Origin: Cypionkella sinensis
GTDB taxonomy: Bacteria > Pseudomonadota > Alphaproteobacteria > Rhodobacterales > Rhodobacteraceae
Direction of reading: 5' to 3'
NCBI RefSeq assembly: GCF_042646385.1
Contig: NZ_JBHRTO010000001.1
Location: forward strand, 1,240,001 to 1,304,000
Length of the DNA: 64,000 bases
The notes below the pieces were generated by a model. The model did no database searches, was not told the DNA's origin, and saw nothing but the letters and a program-made list of their open reading frames with translations. The position numbers and the translations under genes are program-made. Shown one piece after another: positions 33,886 to 42,832 of this stretch. The first letter of the stretch is position 1; each line of letters opens with the position of its first letter.

Positions 33886-34911
33886 ATGCGTAAGGTCATT
33901 ATGCTTGCGGTCATCGCCGCAGCAGGTTTTTCGTCGGCTGCTTTGGCAGAAGGCAAGAAGATCGGTGTGTCTTGGGCTCAGTTCCAAGAAGAGCGTTGGA
34001 AGATCGACGAAGCCGCAATGAAGGCCGCGATCGAAGCCGCTGGCGATGAATACATCTCGGCTGACGCTCAGTCGTCGTCGGAAAAACAACTGTCGGACGT
34101 TGACGCGCTGATCGCTCAGGGCGCAAATGTTCTGATCATCAACGCTTGGGACAAAGACGCCATCGGTCCGGCCATCGAGAAAGCCGCTGCCGAAGGTATC
34201 CCGGTTGTCGGCTACGACCGTCTGATCGAAGACAACCGCGCCTTCTATCTGACCTTCGACAACGTCGGTGTGGGCAAAATCATCGCAGAAGAAGTGATGA
34301 AGGCCAAACCCGATGGCAACTACGCCATCATCAAGGGCGACCCGGGTGATCCGAACGCTGACTTCCTGCGCGCAGGGATGGAGCAAGTCATTGGTGAGGC
34401 TGTCAAGGCTGGCACCATCAAGATCGTCGGCGAAGTCTACACCGATGGTTGGAAGCCGGAAAATGCTCAGAAGAACATGGAGCAGATCCTGACCGCCAAC
34501 AACAACGCCGTTGACGCCGTTCTGGCTGAAAACGACGGTATGGCAGGCGGCGCATCGGCAGCTCTGTCGGCTCAGGGCCTGGTGGTTCCGTTGGGTGGCC
34601 AAGACGGCGACCTGGCTGCAATCAACCGTGTGGCACGTGGCACCCAGACCGTTTCGGTTTGGAAAGACTCGCGTCAACTCGGCAAAGCAGCAGGCGAGAT
34701 CGCAGCACAACTGGCAGCTGGCACCGCGCTTGACGCGATTGCGGGGGCTACCAAGTTCTCGGGCGGCGAAAAAGGCGTTGAAATGAACGCTATCCTGCTG
34801 ACCCCGACCGCGATCACCAAAGACACGCTGAACCTGGCGATCGACGGTGGCCACATCACCAAAGCCGAAGCCTGCGAAGGCGCTATGGAAGGCGTTGCTG
34901 CCTGCCAATAA
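33886..34911 (+). CDS. xylF: D-xylose ABC transporter periplasmic binding protein
   Basis: 341 residues with a signal peptide cleaved after SSAALA (residue 21). It closely follows E. coli XylF: GKKIGVSWAQFQEERW, then DGWKPENAQKNMEQILTA near 175-195, NDGMAGGASAALSAQGL and GQDGDLAAINRVARGTQT. It would bind D-xylose (or a closely related aldopentose) in the periplasm and deliver it to XylHG. Codon use is noticeably less GC-biased than its neighbours, as is common for very highly expressed binding proteins. A hairpin at 34971-34997 separates it from xylH. Confidence 0.92.
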   Translation: MRKVIMLAVIAAAGFSSAALAEGKKIGVSWAQFQEERWKIDEAAMKAAIEAAGDEYISADAQSSSEKQLSDVDALIAQGANVLIINAWDKDAIGPAIEKAAAEGIPVVGYDRLIEDNRAFYLTFDNVGVGKIIAEEVMKAKPDGNYAIIKGDPGDPNADFLRAGMEQVIGEAVKAGTIKIVGEVYTDGWKPENAQKNMEQILTANNNAVDAVLAENDGMAGGASAALSAQGLVVPLGGQDGDLAAINRVARGTQTVSVWKDSRQLGKAAGEIAAQLAAGTALDAIAGATKFSGGEKGVEMNAILLTPTAITKDTLNLAIDGGHITKAEACEGAMEGVAACQ

Positions 34912-34970
34912 TCGGCACAGCAGGCCGATCCGCGCACAGCGCGGGTTGGCCATCGCCCTGAACTAATGGT

Positions 34971-34997
34971 CCGGCGTCAGCCTTTTGCTGGCGTCGG
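34971..34997 (+). promoter_or_regulatory. Intra-operon stem-loop after xylF
   Basis: CCGGCGTCAGC pairs with GCTGGCGTCGG around a CTTTT loop (11 pairs including two G-U). A smaller stem CCGCGC/GCGCGG is at 34930-34935/34939-34944. They lie in the 197-base gap before xylH and could protect the xylF 3' end or attenuate read-through, giving more binding protein than permease. Confidence 0.6.
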
Positions 34998-35108
34998 GCT
35001 TTCCCAAACGCAAAGCGCCCCTCACCCTTGTGACCGTTTGCCGAGTTGAACAGGTCAAAGGCCCCACAGGCCACACGCGTTTCCCCCTCTCACAAGCCGG
35101 ACGAGGAT

Positions 35109-36464
35109 ATGACAGTTACCCCCACCCACTCCCCTCAGGGCAGCGATGCCAGACTTGGCCCCATCGCGCGTTTTATCCGCGACACCGAACTTGACACCCG
35201 TATGCTTGGCATGGTCGGCGCTCTGCTGCTGATCTGGGCCAGTTTCCATTTTTACCCGATCATCGCCAATCTGCTCAGCGGCAATGGTTTGAACATGGGC
35301 CTTGGCCTGTTCATCACCCCGCGCAACCTGTGGAACCTGTCGGTGCAAACCTCGATGACCGGGATCATGGCGACGGGCATGGTGCTGGTGATCATCACCC
35401 GCAACATCGACCTGTCCGTGGGCTCGATTGTCGGTGTGACCGGCATGGTGATGGGCATCGTGCAGGTGAACATCCTGCCGCCGATGCTGGGCCTTGGCAG
35501 CCCGGTGATCTGGATCATCACCGCCCTGATCGGCATCGTGCTCGGCGCGTTGATCGGCGCATTTCATGGCTGGCTGATCGCCTATCGCGGCATCCCGTCC
35601 TTTATCGTGACCCTTGGCGGCATGCTGGTCTGGCGCGGCGCGGCCTTCCTCACGGCTGACGGCAAGACCATCGCCCCGATGGACACCACCTTCGCCCTGC
35701 TCGGCGGCGGCCCGAATGGCTCGGTCGGTGCAGTCGGCAGTTGGATCGTCGGTATCTTGGGTTGCGTCGCTGTACTGTGGATCATCCAAGCCGGCCGCAA
35801 GTCCCGCACCAAACACGGCTTTCCGCAACGCCCGATCTGGGCTGAAACCGTGCTGGCGATCCTTGGCTGCGGCGTGCTGATTGGCGCTGTCATGGTGGTC
35901 AACGCCTATACCTGGCCGAAAGGCATCGTGGATGCCTATGTCAAAGCCAACCCGGATGTCGTCGTGCCAGAAGGCGGTCTGGTGATCTCGACCGGCTTCG
36001 CGATCCCGGTGCTGATCCTTGTCGTCGTCGGCATCCTGATGACCATCCTGATGACCCGCACCCGCTTTGGCCGCTATGTCTTTGCAATCGGCGGCAACCC
36101 GGAGGCGGCAGCTTTGTCCGGCATCAACACAAAATGGATGACGCTGAAGATCTTCGCGCTGATGGGCCTGCTGTCGGGCCTTGCCGCAGTCGTGGCCTCC
36201 GCCCGCCTGAACGCTGCCACCAACGCGCTTGGCACGCTGGACGAGCTTTACGTCATCGCCTCGGCCGTGGTCGGCGGCACCTCGCTCGCTGGCGGTGTCG
36301 GCACCATTTATGGCGCGATCATCGGTGCCTTGGTGATGCAGTCTTTGCAAACCGGCATGGTGCTGATTGGCTATGGCGACGGCTCTTACCGCATGATCGC
36401 CGTGGGCGTGGCACTGGTGCTGGCCGTCTATCTTGACAACCTTTACCGTCAGAAAACCAAGTGA
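35109..36464 (+). CDS. xylH: D-xylose ABC transporter permease
   Basis: 451 residues from the ATG preceded by GAGGAT (a TTG-started frame 21 codons longer exists). It is a CUT2 permease with ITRNIDLSVGSIVG near 105, GGNPEAAALSGIN near 335 and many membrane helices. E. coli XylH is about 390 residues; the extra length includes an insertion around 215-290 with a hydrophilic loop (VKANPDVVVPEGG) between membrane spans. It pairs with XylF upstream and the ATPase 11 bases downstream. Confidence 0.88.
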   Translation: MTVTPTHSPQGSDARLGPIARFIRDTELDTRMLGMVGALLLIWASFHFYPIIANLLSGNGLNMGLGLFITPRNLWNLSVQTSMTGIMATGMVLVIITRNIDLSVGSIVGVTGMVMGIVQVNILPPMLGLGSPVIWIITALIGIVLGALIGAFHGWLIAYRGIPSFIVTLGGMLVWRGAAFLTADGKTIAPMDTTFALLGGGPNGSVGAVGSWIVGILGCVAVLWIIQAGRKSRTKHGFPQRPIWAETVLAILGCGVLIGAVMVVNAYTWPKGIVDAYVKANPDVVVPEGGLVISTGFAIPVLILVVVGILMTILMTRTRFGRYVFAIGGNPEAAALSGINTKWMTLKIFALMGLLSGLAAVVASARLNAATNALGTLDELYVIASAVVGGTSLAGGVGTIYGAIIGALVMQSLQTGMVLIGYGDGSYRMIAVGVALVLAVYLDNLYRQKTK

Positions 36465-36475
36465 GGGGTGATACC

Positions 36476-37234
36476 ATGGCAAACACAGGCACACCTCTGG
36501 TCGAGATGCGCGACATCTCGATCGCGTTCGGCGGCATCAAGGCCGTCGACCACGTCACCATTGATCTGCACCCCGGCGAAGTTGTCGGCCTGCTGGGCCA
36601 CAATGGCGCGGGCAAATCCACGCTGATCAAATGCCTTTCCGGCGCTTACAAAGCGGATTCGGGCGAAATCTACATCAACGGGGCCAAGGCCGAGATCACC
36701 ACCCCCCGCGACGCCCGCGACTATAACATCGAGACGATCTACCAGACCCTCGCCCTTGCCGATAACCTCAACGCTGCCTCGAACCTGTTTCTGGGGCGTG
36801 AGATCGTCGGCGCGGGCGGCTTTCTCGACGATAGCGCGATGGAGGCCGAAACCCGCAAGATCATGGCGCGGCTGAACCCGAACTTCCGCAAGTTCAACGT
36901 GCCGGTCTCGGCGCTGTCGGGCGGCCAGCGCCAATCCGTCGCCATCGCCCGCGCGGTCTATTTCAACGCCAAGATCCTGATCATGGATGAACCCACCGCC
37001 GCCTTGGGTCCGCAAGAAACCCAGATGGTCGCCGAGCTGATCCAAGAGCTGAAAAAGCAGGGCCTCGGCATCTTCCTGATCGAACACGACATTCATGCCG
37101 TGATGGATCTCTGCGACCGCGCCGTGGTGATGAAGAACGGCCAGCGGGTTGGCACAGTGAACGTGGGTGAAGTCACCGATGAAGACATCCTCGGCATGAT
37201 CATTATGGGTAAAAAACCGCCGCAAGCCGTGTAA
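36476..37234 (+). CDS. xylG: Single-domain sugar ABC transporter ATPase (XylG/FrcA-like)
   Basis: 252 residues with one complete nucleotide-binding domain: Walker A GHNGAGKST near 41, signature LSGGQRQSVAIAR near 150, Walker B ILIMDEPTAALG and the switch His in EHDIHAVMDL. E. coli XylG is a tandem protein of about 510 residues; this half-size form is like FrcA of rhizobia and would work as a homodimer. GAGGGGTG precedes the start. A terminator-like hairpin follows the stop, ending the xyl operon; xylose isomerase and kinase are not in the window. Confidence 0.88.
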   Translation: MANTGTPLVEMRDISIAFGGIKAVDHVTIDLHPGEVVGLLGHNGAGKSTLIKCLSGAYKADSGEIYINGAKAEITTPRDARDYNIETIYQTLALADNLNAASNLFLGREIVGAGGFLDDSAMEAETRKIMARLNPNFRKFNVPVSALSGGQRQSVAIARAVYFNAKILIMDEPTAALGPQETQMVAELIQELKKQGLGIFLIEHDIHAVMDLCDRAVVMKNGQRVGTVNVGEVTDEDILGMIIMGKKPPQAV

Positions 37235-37240
37235 AACATC

Positions 37241-37269
37241 CGGCGCGGGGGCCACCTCGCGCCGCTTTT
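37241..37269 (+). terminator. Terminator-like hairpin after xylG
   Basis: CGGCGCGGGG-gcca-CCTCGCGCCG forms ten pairs (one G-U) and is followed by CTTTTCC. It lies seven bases past the xylG stop and just before the haloperoxidase gene. Confidence 0.6.
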
Positions 37270-37285
37270 CCTTGTAGGAGCCGCC

Positions 37286-38584
37286 ATGCAGCGCCGCCAT
37301 TTCCTCGCCCTGACCGGGGCCGCTTTCGCCCTGCCCGCTTTGCCGCTGCACGCAGCCACCTCGCCCAGCGACACGCTGCTGACATGGTATAAGCTGGTGC
37401 TGGAGCTGGTGCGCCATACCGCCACCTACACCCCCCCGGTTGCCGCCCGCGCCTTTGGCTATCTGGGGCTCGCCGCCTACGAGTCCCTCGCCTCAGCCAG
37501 CGGAGCCACCAGCCTTGCCGGCCAGATCAACGGCCTCACCGCCTTGCCCGCGCGCCCCGCAGGCGCTTACGATGAATCCCTTGTCCTCCATGCCGTCATG
37601 TCCGAAGCGGTGGAAACCTTCTTCGGCAACACCGGCCCCACCGGCCAGCGCGCGATGGCCGCGATGCGCGACAAACTTGGCACGAAGCTTTCCGCAGGCG
37701 TAGCCGCTGATGTGGCAGAACGCTCGGCAGCCTATGGCCTCGCCGTTGCCCAGCATATTGAAGACTATAGCAAAACCGACGGCGGCCATGATGTGAAGAA
37801 CATGGGCTTCCCGATGGATTGGGCGCTGCAAAAAGGCCCGGAATACTGGGTGCCAACCAGCGTGATCGTCCAGCAACAAGCGCCCTTGCTGCCCGAATGG
37901 GGCAAAAACCGCCCCTTCGCCATGCCCGTGGGCGCGCCCTGCACCGCAGGCGATCCCCCCGCCTATTCCGAAGACCCCACTTCCGAGTTCTACAAACAGG
38001 CGAAAGAGGTCTACGACACCTCGAAAACCCTCACCGAAGAGCAGAAAGCCATCGCCCGCTTCTGGTCGGACGACCCGATGCTGTCGCCCACCCCGCCCGG
38101 CCACTGGATTTCGATCACCCTGCAAATCCTGCACCGCGACGGCACCGATGCCCTTCACGCCGCCGACGCCCTCGCGCGTGTCGGCATGGCGGTGAACGAC
38201 GCCTTCATCGCCTGCTGGAACGACAAGATTCACTACAACCGCCTGCGCCCCGTCACCTACATAAAGCGCGTGATCGACAAGACATGGGAGCCGTTGCTGA
38301 TCACCCCGCCCTTCGCCGAATACCCCTCCGGCCATTCCACCCAATCCGGTGCTGCCGCCGTGGTGCTAGCGCAGGTGTTTGGCGCGGATTTCGCCTTCGA
38401 CGATGCCACCCACGCTGATGATGGCATCAAACCGCGCCATTTCAGCGATTTCCAAAGCGCCGCCGCCGAGGCCGCCCTGTCGCGTCTCTACGGCGGCATC
38501 CACTTCCGCGCCGCGAATGAGAACGGTCTGCGCCAGGGCGCCGAGGTTGGCACTTTCATCAACGCTTTGAAATCATTGGCCTAA
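37286..38584 (+). CDS. Vanadium-dependent haloperoxidase-like PAP2 protein, Tat-exported
   Basis: 432 residues. The N-terminus MQRRHFLALTGAAFALPA carries a twin-arginine motif (RRHFL), so it should be exported folded. The PAP2/vanadium haloperoxidase vanadate-binding motifs are present: K-x6-RP at about 313-321 (KIHYNRLRP), PSGH near 346 and SR-x5-H near 398-405 (SRLYGGIH). The Asp that often follows that His by four residues is Ala. It could oxidise halides with peroxide, or be an acid phosphatase of the same fold. TAGGAG precedes the start; an UnbV protein follows after three bases. Confidence 0.82.
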   Translation: MQRRHFLALTGAAFALPALPLHAATSPSDTLLTWYKLVLELVRHTATYTPPVAARAFGYLGLAAYESLASASGATSLAGQINGLTALPARPAGAYDESLVLHAVMSEAVETFFGNTGPTGQRAMAAMRDKLGTKLSAGVAADVAERSAAYGLAVAQHIEDYSKTDGGHDVKNMGFPMDWALQKGPEYWVPTSVIVQQQAPLLPEWGKNRPFAMPVGAPCTAGDPPAYSEDPTSEFYKQAKEVYDTSKTLTEEQKAIARFWSDDPMLSPTPPGHWISITLQILHRDGTDALHAADALARVGMAVNDAFIACWNDKIHYNRLRPVTYIKRVIDKTWEPLLITPPFAEYPSGHSTQSGAAAVVLAQVFGADFAFDDATHADDGIKPRHFSDFQSAAAEAALSRLYGGIHFRAANENGLRQGAEVGTFINALKSLA

Positions 38585-38587
38585 GAG

Positions 38588-40141
38588 ATGAAATACCTCG
38601 CCCTCGCCCTCGCCCTGCTGCCCTTCCCTGCCTTCGCCGAAACCGCCCCGCCTGCGCCCTTGGTCCCCAGCTTTGCCGAAGCAACCGCCACTGCTGGCGT
38701 GAACCAAATCTACGCAGGCGATTGGGAATACATGGTCGGCGGCGGGGTTTCGACCTTCGACTGCAACGCCGATGCCCGCCCCGATCTGATCATCGCAGGC
38801 GGCACCAATCCGGCGAAACTGTTCATCAACCAAAGTGAAGCTGGCGGCGATCTGCGCTTCGTCGAAACCGAAAGCGGCCTAGAGCAAACCGCAGTCTTGG
38901 GTGCCTATGCCCTTGATATTGATAGCGATGGCCTGCCCGACATCGTTCTTTTGCGCCAAGGCGAAAATCAGGTGATGCGCGGCCTTGGCAACTGCAAGTT
39001 TGAGAACGCCAACAAGGCCTGGGGCTTTGACGGCGGCACCGCTTGGTCCGCCGCCTTCGCCGCCACATGGGAGAGGGGCCAAAACTGGCCCACCCTCGCC
39101 ATAGGCAACTACATCGACGCCACGCAAGACATGTTTCCGTGGGGAAGCTGCACGGACAACTGGTTGCACCGCCCCGATGGCCAGAAATTCGCCGCCCCCA
39201 CCCCACTGAAACCCAGCTTCTGTGCCCTGTCGATGCTGTTTTCCGACTGGAACCGTTCCGGCACCCCCAGCTTGCGCATCGCCAACGACCGCGAATACTA
39301 CAAGGGCGGGCAAGAACAACTCTGGCACATCGACCCCGGCAAGCCCCCCGCGCTTTACACCGAGGCAGAAGGCTGGAAACGCCTGCGCATCTGGGGCATG
39401 GGCATCGCCAGCTATGATCTCGATTTCGACGGGTATCCTGAGTATTTCGTGACCTCGATGGCCGATAACAAGCTGCAAACCATGGCAAACACTGAAACCA
39501 AAGCCGCCACCTTCAAGGACGTGGCCTTTGCCAAACACGCCATTGCACAACGCCCCTTTACCGGCACCGATCTGAACCCCTCTACCGGCTGGCACGCGCA
39601 GTTTGAAGACGTTAATAACGATGGCCTCGCCGATCTGTTCATCGCCAAGGGCAATGTCGATGCGATGCCGGATTTCGCGCTGAAAGACCCCAACAACCTG
39701 CTGCTGCAACGCGCCGATGGCACCTTTGAGGAAGCCGGCGACCGCGCCGGTGTCGCCGCCACCGGCCTGTCACGTGGTGCTGCCTTGGCCGATCTGAACG
39801 CCGATGGCCGGATGGATCTGGTGGTGGTCAACCGCCGCGAGCCTGCGCAAATATGGCGCAACACCACCGAAAGCCCGAACCACTGGCTTGCCCTGACCCT
39901 CGCGCAAACCGCCCCCAACACCGACGCCATCGGCGCTTGGGTCGAGGTGAAGATGCAAGACCACATCCAACGCCGCGAGATCACCGTCGGCGGCGGTCAG
40001 GCGGGCGGCAACCTTGGCCCTGCGCATTTCGGTCTGGGTGATCTGACCCAAGCCGAGGTGCGGGTCATCTGGCCCGATGGCACCGAAGGCGCGTGGCAAA
40101 CGCTGCAAGCCGACGCCGCTTATCGCTTGCAAAAGCCCTGA
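38588..40141 (+). CDS. FG-GAP/VCBS repeat protein with ASPIC/UnbV C-terminus (CRTAC1-like)
   Basis: 517 residues with a signal peptide (MKYLALALALLPFPAFA). Calcium-binding repeat motifs of FG-GAP type recur: DIDSDGLPDIVLL, DLDFDGYPEYFVT, DVNNDGLADLFIA and DLNADGRMDLVVV, predicting a beta-propeller. The last about 90 residues (NHWLALTLAQTAPN to VRVIWPDGT) are the ASPIC/UnbV domain. It starts three bases after the haloperoxidase gene, so the two extracytoplasmic proteins are co-expressed and may interact. Function unknown. Its 3' end overlaps the convergent galM by 22 bases. Confidence 0.85.
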   Translation: MKYLALALALLPFPAFAETAPPAPLVPSFAEATATAGVNQIYAGDWEYMVGGGVSTFDCNADARPDLIIAGGTNPAKLFINQSEAGGDLRFVETESGLEQTAVLGAYALDIDSDGLPDIVLLRQGENQVMRGLGNCKFENANKAWGFDGGTAWSAAFAATWERGQNWPTLAIGNYIDATQDMFPWGSCTDNWLHRPDGQKFAAPTPLKPSFCALSMLFSDWNRSGTPSLRIANDREYYKGGQEQLWHIDPGKPPALYTEAEGWKRLRIWGMGIASYDLDFDGYPEYFVTSMADNKLQTMANTETKAATFKDVAFAKHAIAQRPFTGTDLNPSTGWHAQFEDVNNDGLADLFIAKGNVDAMPDFALKDPNNLLLQRADGTFEEAGDRAGVAATGLSRGAALADLNADGRMDLVVVNRREPAQIWRNTTESPNHWLALTLAQTAPNTDAIGAWVEVKMQDHIQRREITVGGGQAGGNLGPAHFGLGDLTQAEVRVIWPDGTEGAWQTLQADAAYRLQKP

Positions 40142-41115
40142 TCGGCCACGAAAAACGAAAAATCCATCCGGTGCCGATACGCATCCCCGGCCCGGACCAC
40201 AGCCGAAGGATAATCGGCATGGTTCGGGCTGTCCGGCCACTTTTGCGTCTCCAGCGTGAACCCAGCCCGCGCACCATAAACCGCGCCCGCTTTGCCCGGC
40301 AGCCCTTCCGGCAGATACGACCCGGTGTAAAGCTGCACCCCCGGCTGATCGGTATACAGCCGCATCCCCCGCCCCGAGGCCGGATCAACCGCCACCACCG
40401 CAGGCCCCGCGCCCCCATTCAGACACAGGTTGTGATCAAAGCCGCCCGCTGGCACCGCCGCATCCAGTGCCCGCAAATCCCTGAAATCAAACGGCGTTCC
40501 CGTCACATCCACCGCCGCCCCCAGGGGCAGCAGTGCCGCATCGACCGGCAGATAGCGATCCGCCGCGATCTGCAACATCTGGCGGTCAGCCTCACCGCTG
40601 CCCTGCCCCGCCATGTTGAAATAGGTATGGTTCACCAGATTGACCACGCTATCCGCCGCAGCCCGCGCCACCATCTCGATGCGCAACTGCCCCGGCGCGG
40701 TGAACGCATACCGCGCCTCCACATCCAGCGCGCCCGGAAAACCCATCTCACCATCCGGCGAATGCAGCGCAAGGGTCACGCCGCGCGCATCCGCCTGCAC
40801 CACCTGCCACAGCTTTTTGTCAAACCCCTGCGCGCCGCCATGCAGATGGTTGCCACCCTCGTTGCAATCCAGTTGCACCACGCCGCCCTGCCAATCAAAC
40901 CGCCCGCCCGCAATCCGGTTGGCATAGCGCCCACAAATCGCGCCAAAATACGTCCCCGGATGATCCAGATAGCCCTGCACATCATCATGCCCCAGCACGA
41001 TATCGGCCAAAACCCCACCGCGCCCCGGCACCCACAACTGCATCAACCGCGCGCCGTAAGCCGTTACAACCGCAGAACAATCCGCGCCGTCACTGATCTT
41101 GAAAACCTCAGCCAA
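40120..41115 (-). CDS. galM: Aldose 1-epimerase (galactose mutarotase)
   Basis: 331 residues of the GalM family: NRIAGGRFDW, NHLHGGAQGFDKKLW with one active-site His, VNLVNHTYFNMAG with the catalytic His near 170, and LYTGSYLPEG near the C-terminus. The start is a TTG, preceded by GGGGG eight bases upstream; no earlier ATG fits. It is the last gene of the YtfQRT-YjfF operon, four bases after the GntR gene, and would equilibrate anomers of the imported hexose in the cytoplasm. Its end overlaps the convergent UnbV gene by 22 bases. Confidence 0.88.
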   Translation of the reverse strand: MAEVFKISDGADCSAVVTAYGARLMQLWVPGRGGVLADIVLGHDDVQGYLDHPGTYFGAICGRYANRIAGGRFDWQGGVVQLDCNEGGNHLHGGAQGFDKKLWQVVQADARGVTLALHSPDGEMGFPGALDVEARYAFTAPGQLRIEMVARAAADSVVNLVNHTYFNMAGQGSGEADRQMLQIAADRYLPVDAALLPLGAAVDVTGTPFDFRDLRALDAAVPAGGFDHNLCLNGGAGPAVVAVDPASGRGMRLYTDQPGVQLYTGSYLPEGLPGKAGAVYGARAGFTLETQKWPDSPNHADYPSAVVRAGDAYRHRMDFSFFVADQGFCKR

Positions 41116-41118
41116 TCC

Positions 41119-41853
41119 TCATGCCCCCAAAATCCAAACCCGATCCGCCGCCAGAATCGCGCCCATCGCTACCCCCGCAGCCTCCACCGCGCCCTGCGCC
41201 ACCGCATCGGCCAAGGCCTGATACAGCGCCGCCTTTTCGCCCGCGAAATCGACCACCCCGGCGCGGATTTGCGGCGCAATCGCCTGCACCACGCCAAATT
41301 CCACCAAAGCCTGCGCCGCGCGCAGAAACGGATTCTGGCTCGCCTCACACAAAATCCGATGAAACTCGAACTCGGCCAGCGCGAATGGTTCGACCAGCGC
41401 CGCCGTCATGCTGCGCTGTTGCAACCAATAGAGCAGCATCCGCAACTGTTCAGCCGAGCGTCTTTGCGCTGCCAGCCGCGCCGTCTGCATCTCGATCATC
41501 TCACGCAATTCGACAAAAGCTTGCAGAAAAGCAGGCTCTGGCCCCGCCTCTTGAATCCAGCCAAGCACTTGCCGATCATAGAGATTCCAGCGGTTGCGCG
41601 GCAAAACCCGTGTGCCCACCTTGGCCCGCGCCTCGACCAGCCCCTTGGCCTCGAGCGTCTTCAGCGCCTCGCGCAACACGGTGCGCGAGACGTTGTAGCG
41701 GTCCATCATTTCCGCGTCATTCGGCAGGATCGCACCCACCGCAAGCCGCCCCGAAGCGATGCCAATGCCGACTTCGCTGATCACATAGGAGTGGAAATTG
41801 CGCGCCACCTGCCGCCCGGACAGCGCACGGACGAGGCTGCCGGGTTCGCTCAT
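41119..41853 (-). CDS. GntR/FadR-family regulator of the galactofuranose-type operon
   Basis: 244 residues. N-terminal winged helix (about 15-80; LPNDAEMMDRYNVSRTVLREAL) and C-terminal FCD domain (about 95-235). It lies one base after yjfF and four before galM in the same operon. FadR-type regulators of hexose or hexonate importers usually repress until ligand binds. A possible operator, TTAC-tatat-GTAA, is upstream of ytfQ at 46478-46490. Confidence 0.85.
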   Translation of the reverse strand: MSEPGSLVRALSGRQVARNFHSYVISEVGIGIASGRLAVGAILPNDAEMMDRYNVSRTVLREALKTLEAKGLVEARAKVGTRVLPRNRWNLYDRQVLGWIQEAGPEPAFLQAFVELREMIEMQTARLAAQRRSAEQLRMLLYWLQQRSMTAALVEPFALAEFEFHRILCEASQNPFLRAAQALVEFGVVQAIAPQIRAGVVDFAGEKAALYQALADAVAQGAVEAAGVAMGAILAADRVWILGA

Positions 41854-41854
41854 G

Positions 41855-42832
41855 CTAGGTTTTCCAAAACACTTTCCTGCGTGGGGCTGCCGCCGAGAAC
41901 ACCAGCCTTTGCAACAGAATGAACAGGAAAAGCAAGCCGCCGATCACGATTTTCGTCCACCAACTCGACAAGCTGCCGTCAAACACGATGTAGGTCTGCA
42001 CCAGCCCCTGCAGCATCACCCCGATGAACGTGCCCGCGATAAAGCCATAGCCCCCGGTCAGCAGCGTGCCGCCGATCACCACCGCCGCAATCGCGTCCAA
42101 CTCGACCCCCAAAGCCGACAGCGAATAGCCCGCCGAGGTGTAAAGCGAAAACACGATCCCGGCGAGGCCCGCCAGCGTCGCCGACAGCGTATAGATCAGA
42201 ATGGTGGTGCGCGCGACAGGCACCCCCATCAACCCGGCTGAAACCTCTGATCCGCCAAGCGCGTAAACATAGCTGCCAAACCGGGTGCGATGCGCAAGGA
42301 TCATGCCGAACACGAACACCAGCAGCATGATCATGCCGATCACCGTCAACCGCCCGCCCCCCGGCAACAGGATGTAGCTTTTTGAAATCGTTGTATAAAG
42401 CTCGTGTTTGATGCCGATACTATCCGGCGACAAAACCGAGGCCCCGCCCCGCGCCAGAAACATCCCCGCCAGCGTGACGATGAAGCTCGGCACCTTCAGG
42501 TAATGGATCGCCGCCCCCATCACCGCGCCAAACGCCGCCGCCACCATCAGCGAAATCGCAAAGGCAAACAGCGGATGCAGCCCCAGCCACATGATCAAAA
42601 CCGCGTTCAGCACCGTGGTAAAGCCAATCACCGCCCCCACCGACAGATCAATCCCGCCCGAGATGATCACAAAGGTCATCCCCACCGCCGCGATCCCCAG
42701 GAAAGCGTTGTCGGTCAGGAAATTGCCCAGCACGCGGGTGGAAAACATCGCCGGAAATTGCAGGATGGCGGCCAGATAGGCCAGCGCGAAGATCGCCGTC
42801 GTGGCCACAAGGGGCCGTAAAGCGCGGTTCAT
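41855..42832 (-). CDS. yjfF: Galactofuranose-type ABC permease (YjfF-like)
   Basis: 325 residues, a CUT2 permease with SGGIDLSVGAVIG near 60-72 and a GGSEVSAGLMGVPV coupling loop near 195. In E. coli YjfF is the second permease of the YtfQRT-YjfF galactofuranose importer, and the gene order here (binding protein, ATPase, two permeases) is the same. It overlaps the first permease by three bases. Confidence 0.87.
   Translation of the reverse strand: MNRALRPLVATTAIFALAYLAAILQFPAMFSTRVLGNFLTDNAFLGIAAVGMTFVIISGGIDLSVGAVIGFTTVLNAVLIMWLGLHPLFAFAISLMVAAAFGAVMGAAIHYLKVPSFIVTLAGMFLARGGASVLSPDSIGIKHELYTTISKSYILLPGGGRLTVIGMIMLLVFVFGMILAHRTRFGSYVYALGGSEVSAGLMGVPVARTTILIYTLSATLAGLAGIVFSLYTSAGYSLSALGVELDAIAAVVIGGTLLTGGYGFIAGTFIGVMLQGLVQTYIVFDGSLSSWWTKIVIGGLLFLFILLQRLVFSAAAPRRKVFWKT

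Noticed and set aside
35055..36494. 479-codon open frame antisense to xylH
   Set aside because: Asp/His/Gln-rich translation typical of the reverse of a membrane protein; no motif.
40093..41922. 609-codon open frame antisense to galM and the GntR gene
   Set aside because: Arg/His/Pro-rich shadow of two well-supported genes, no ribosome-binding site or domain.
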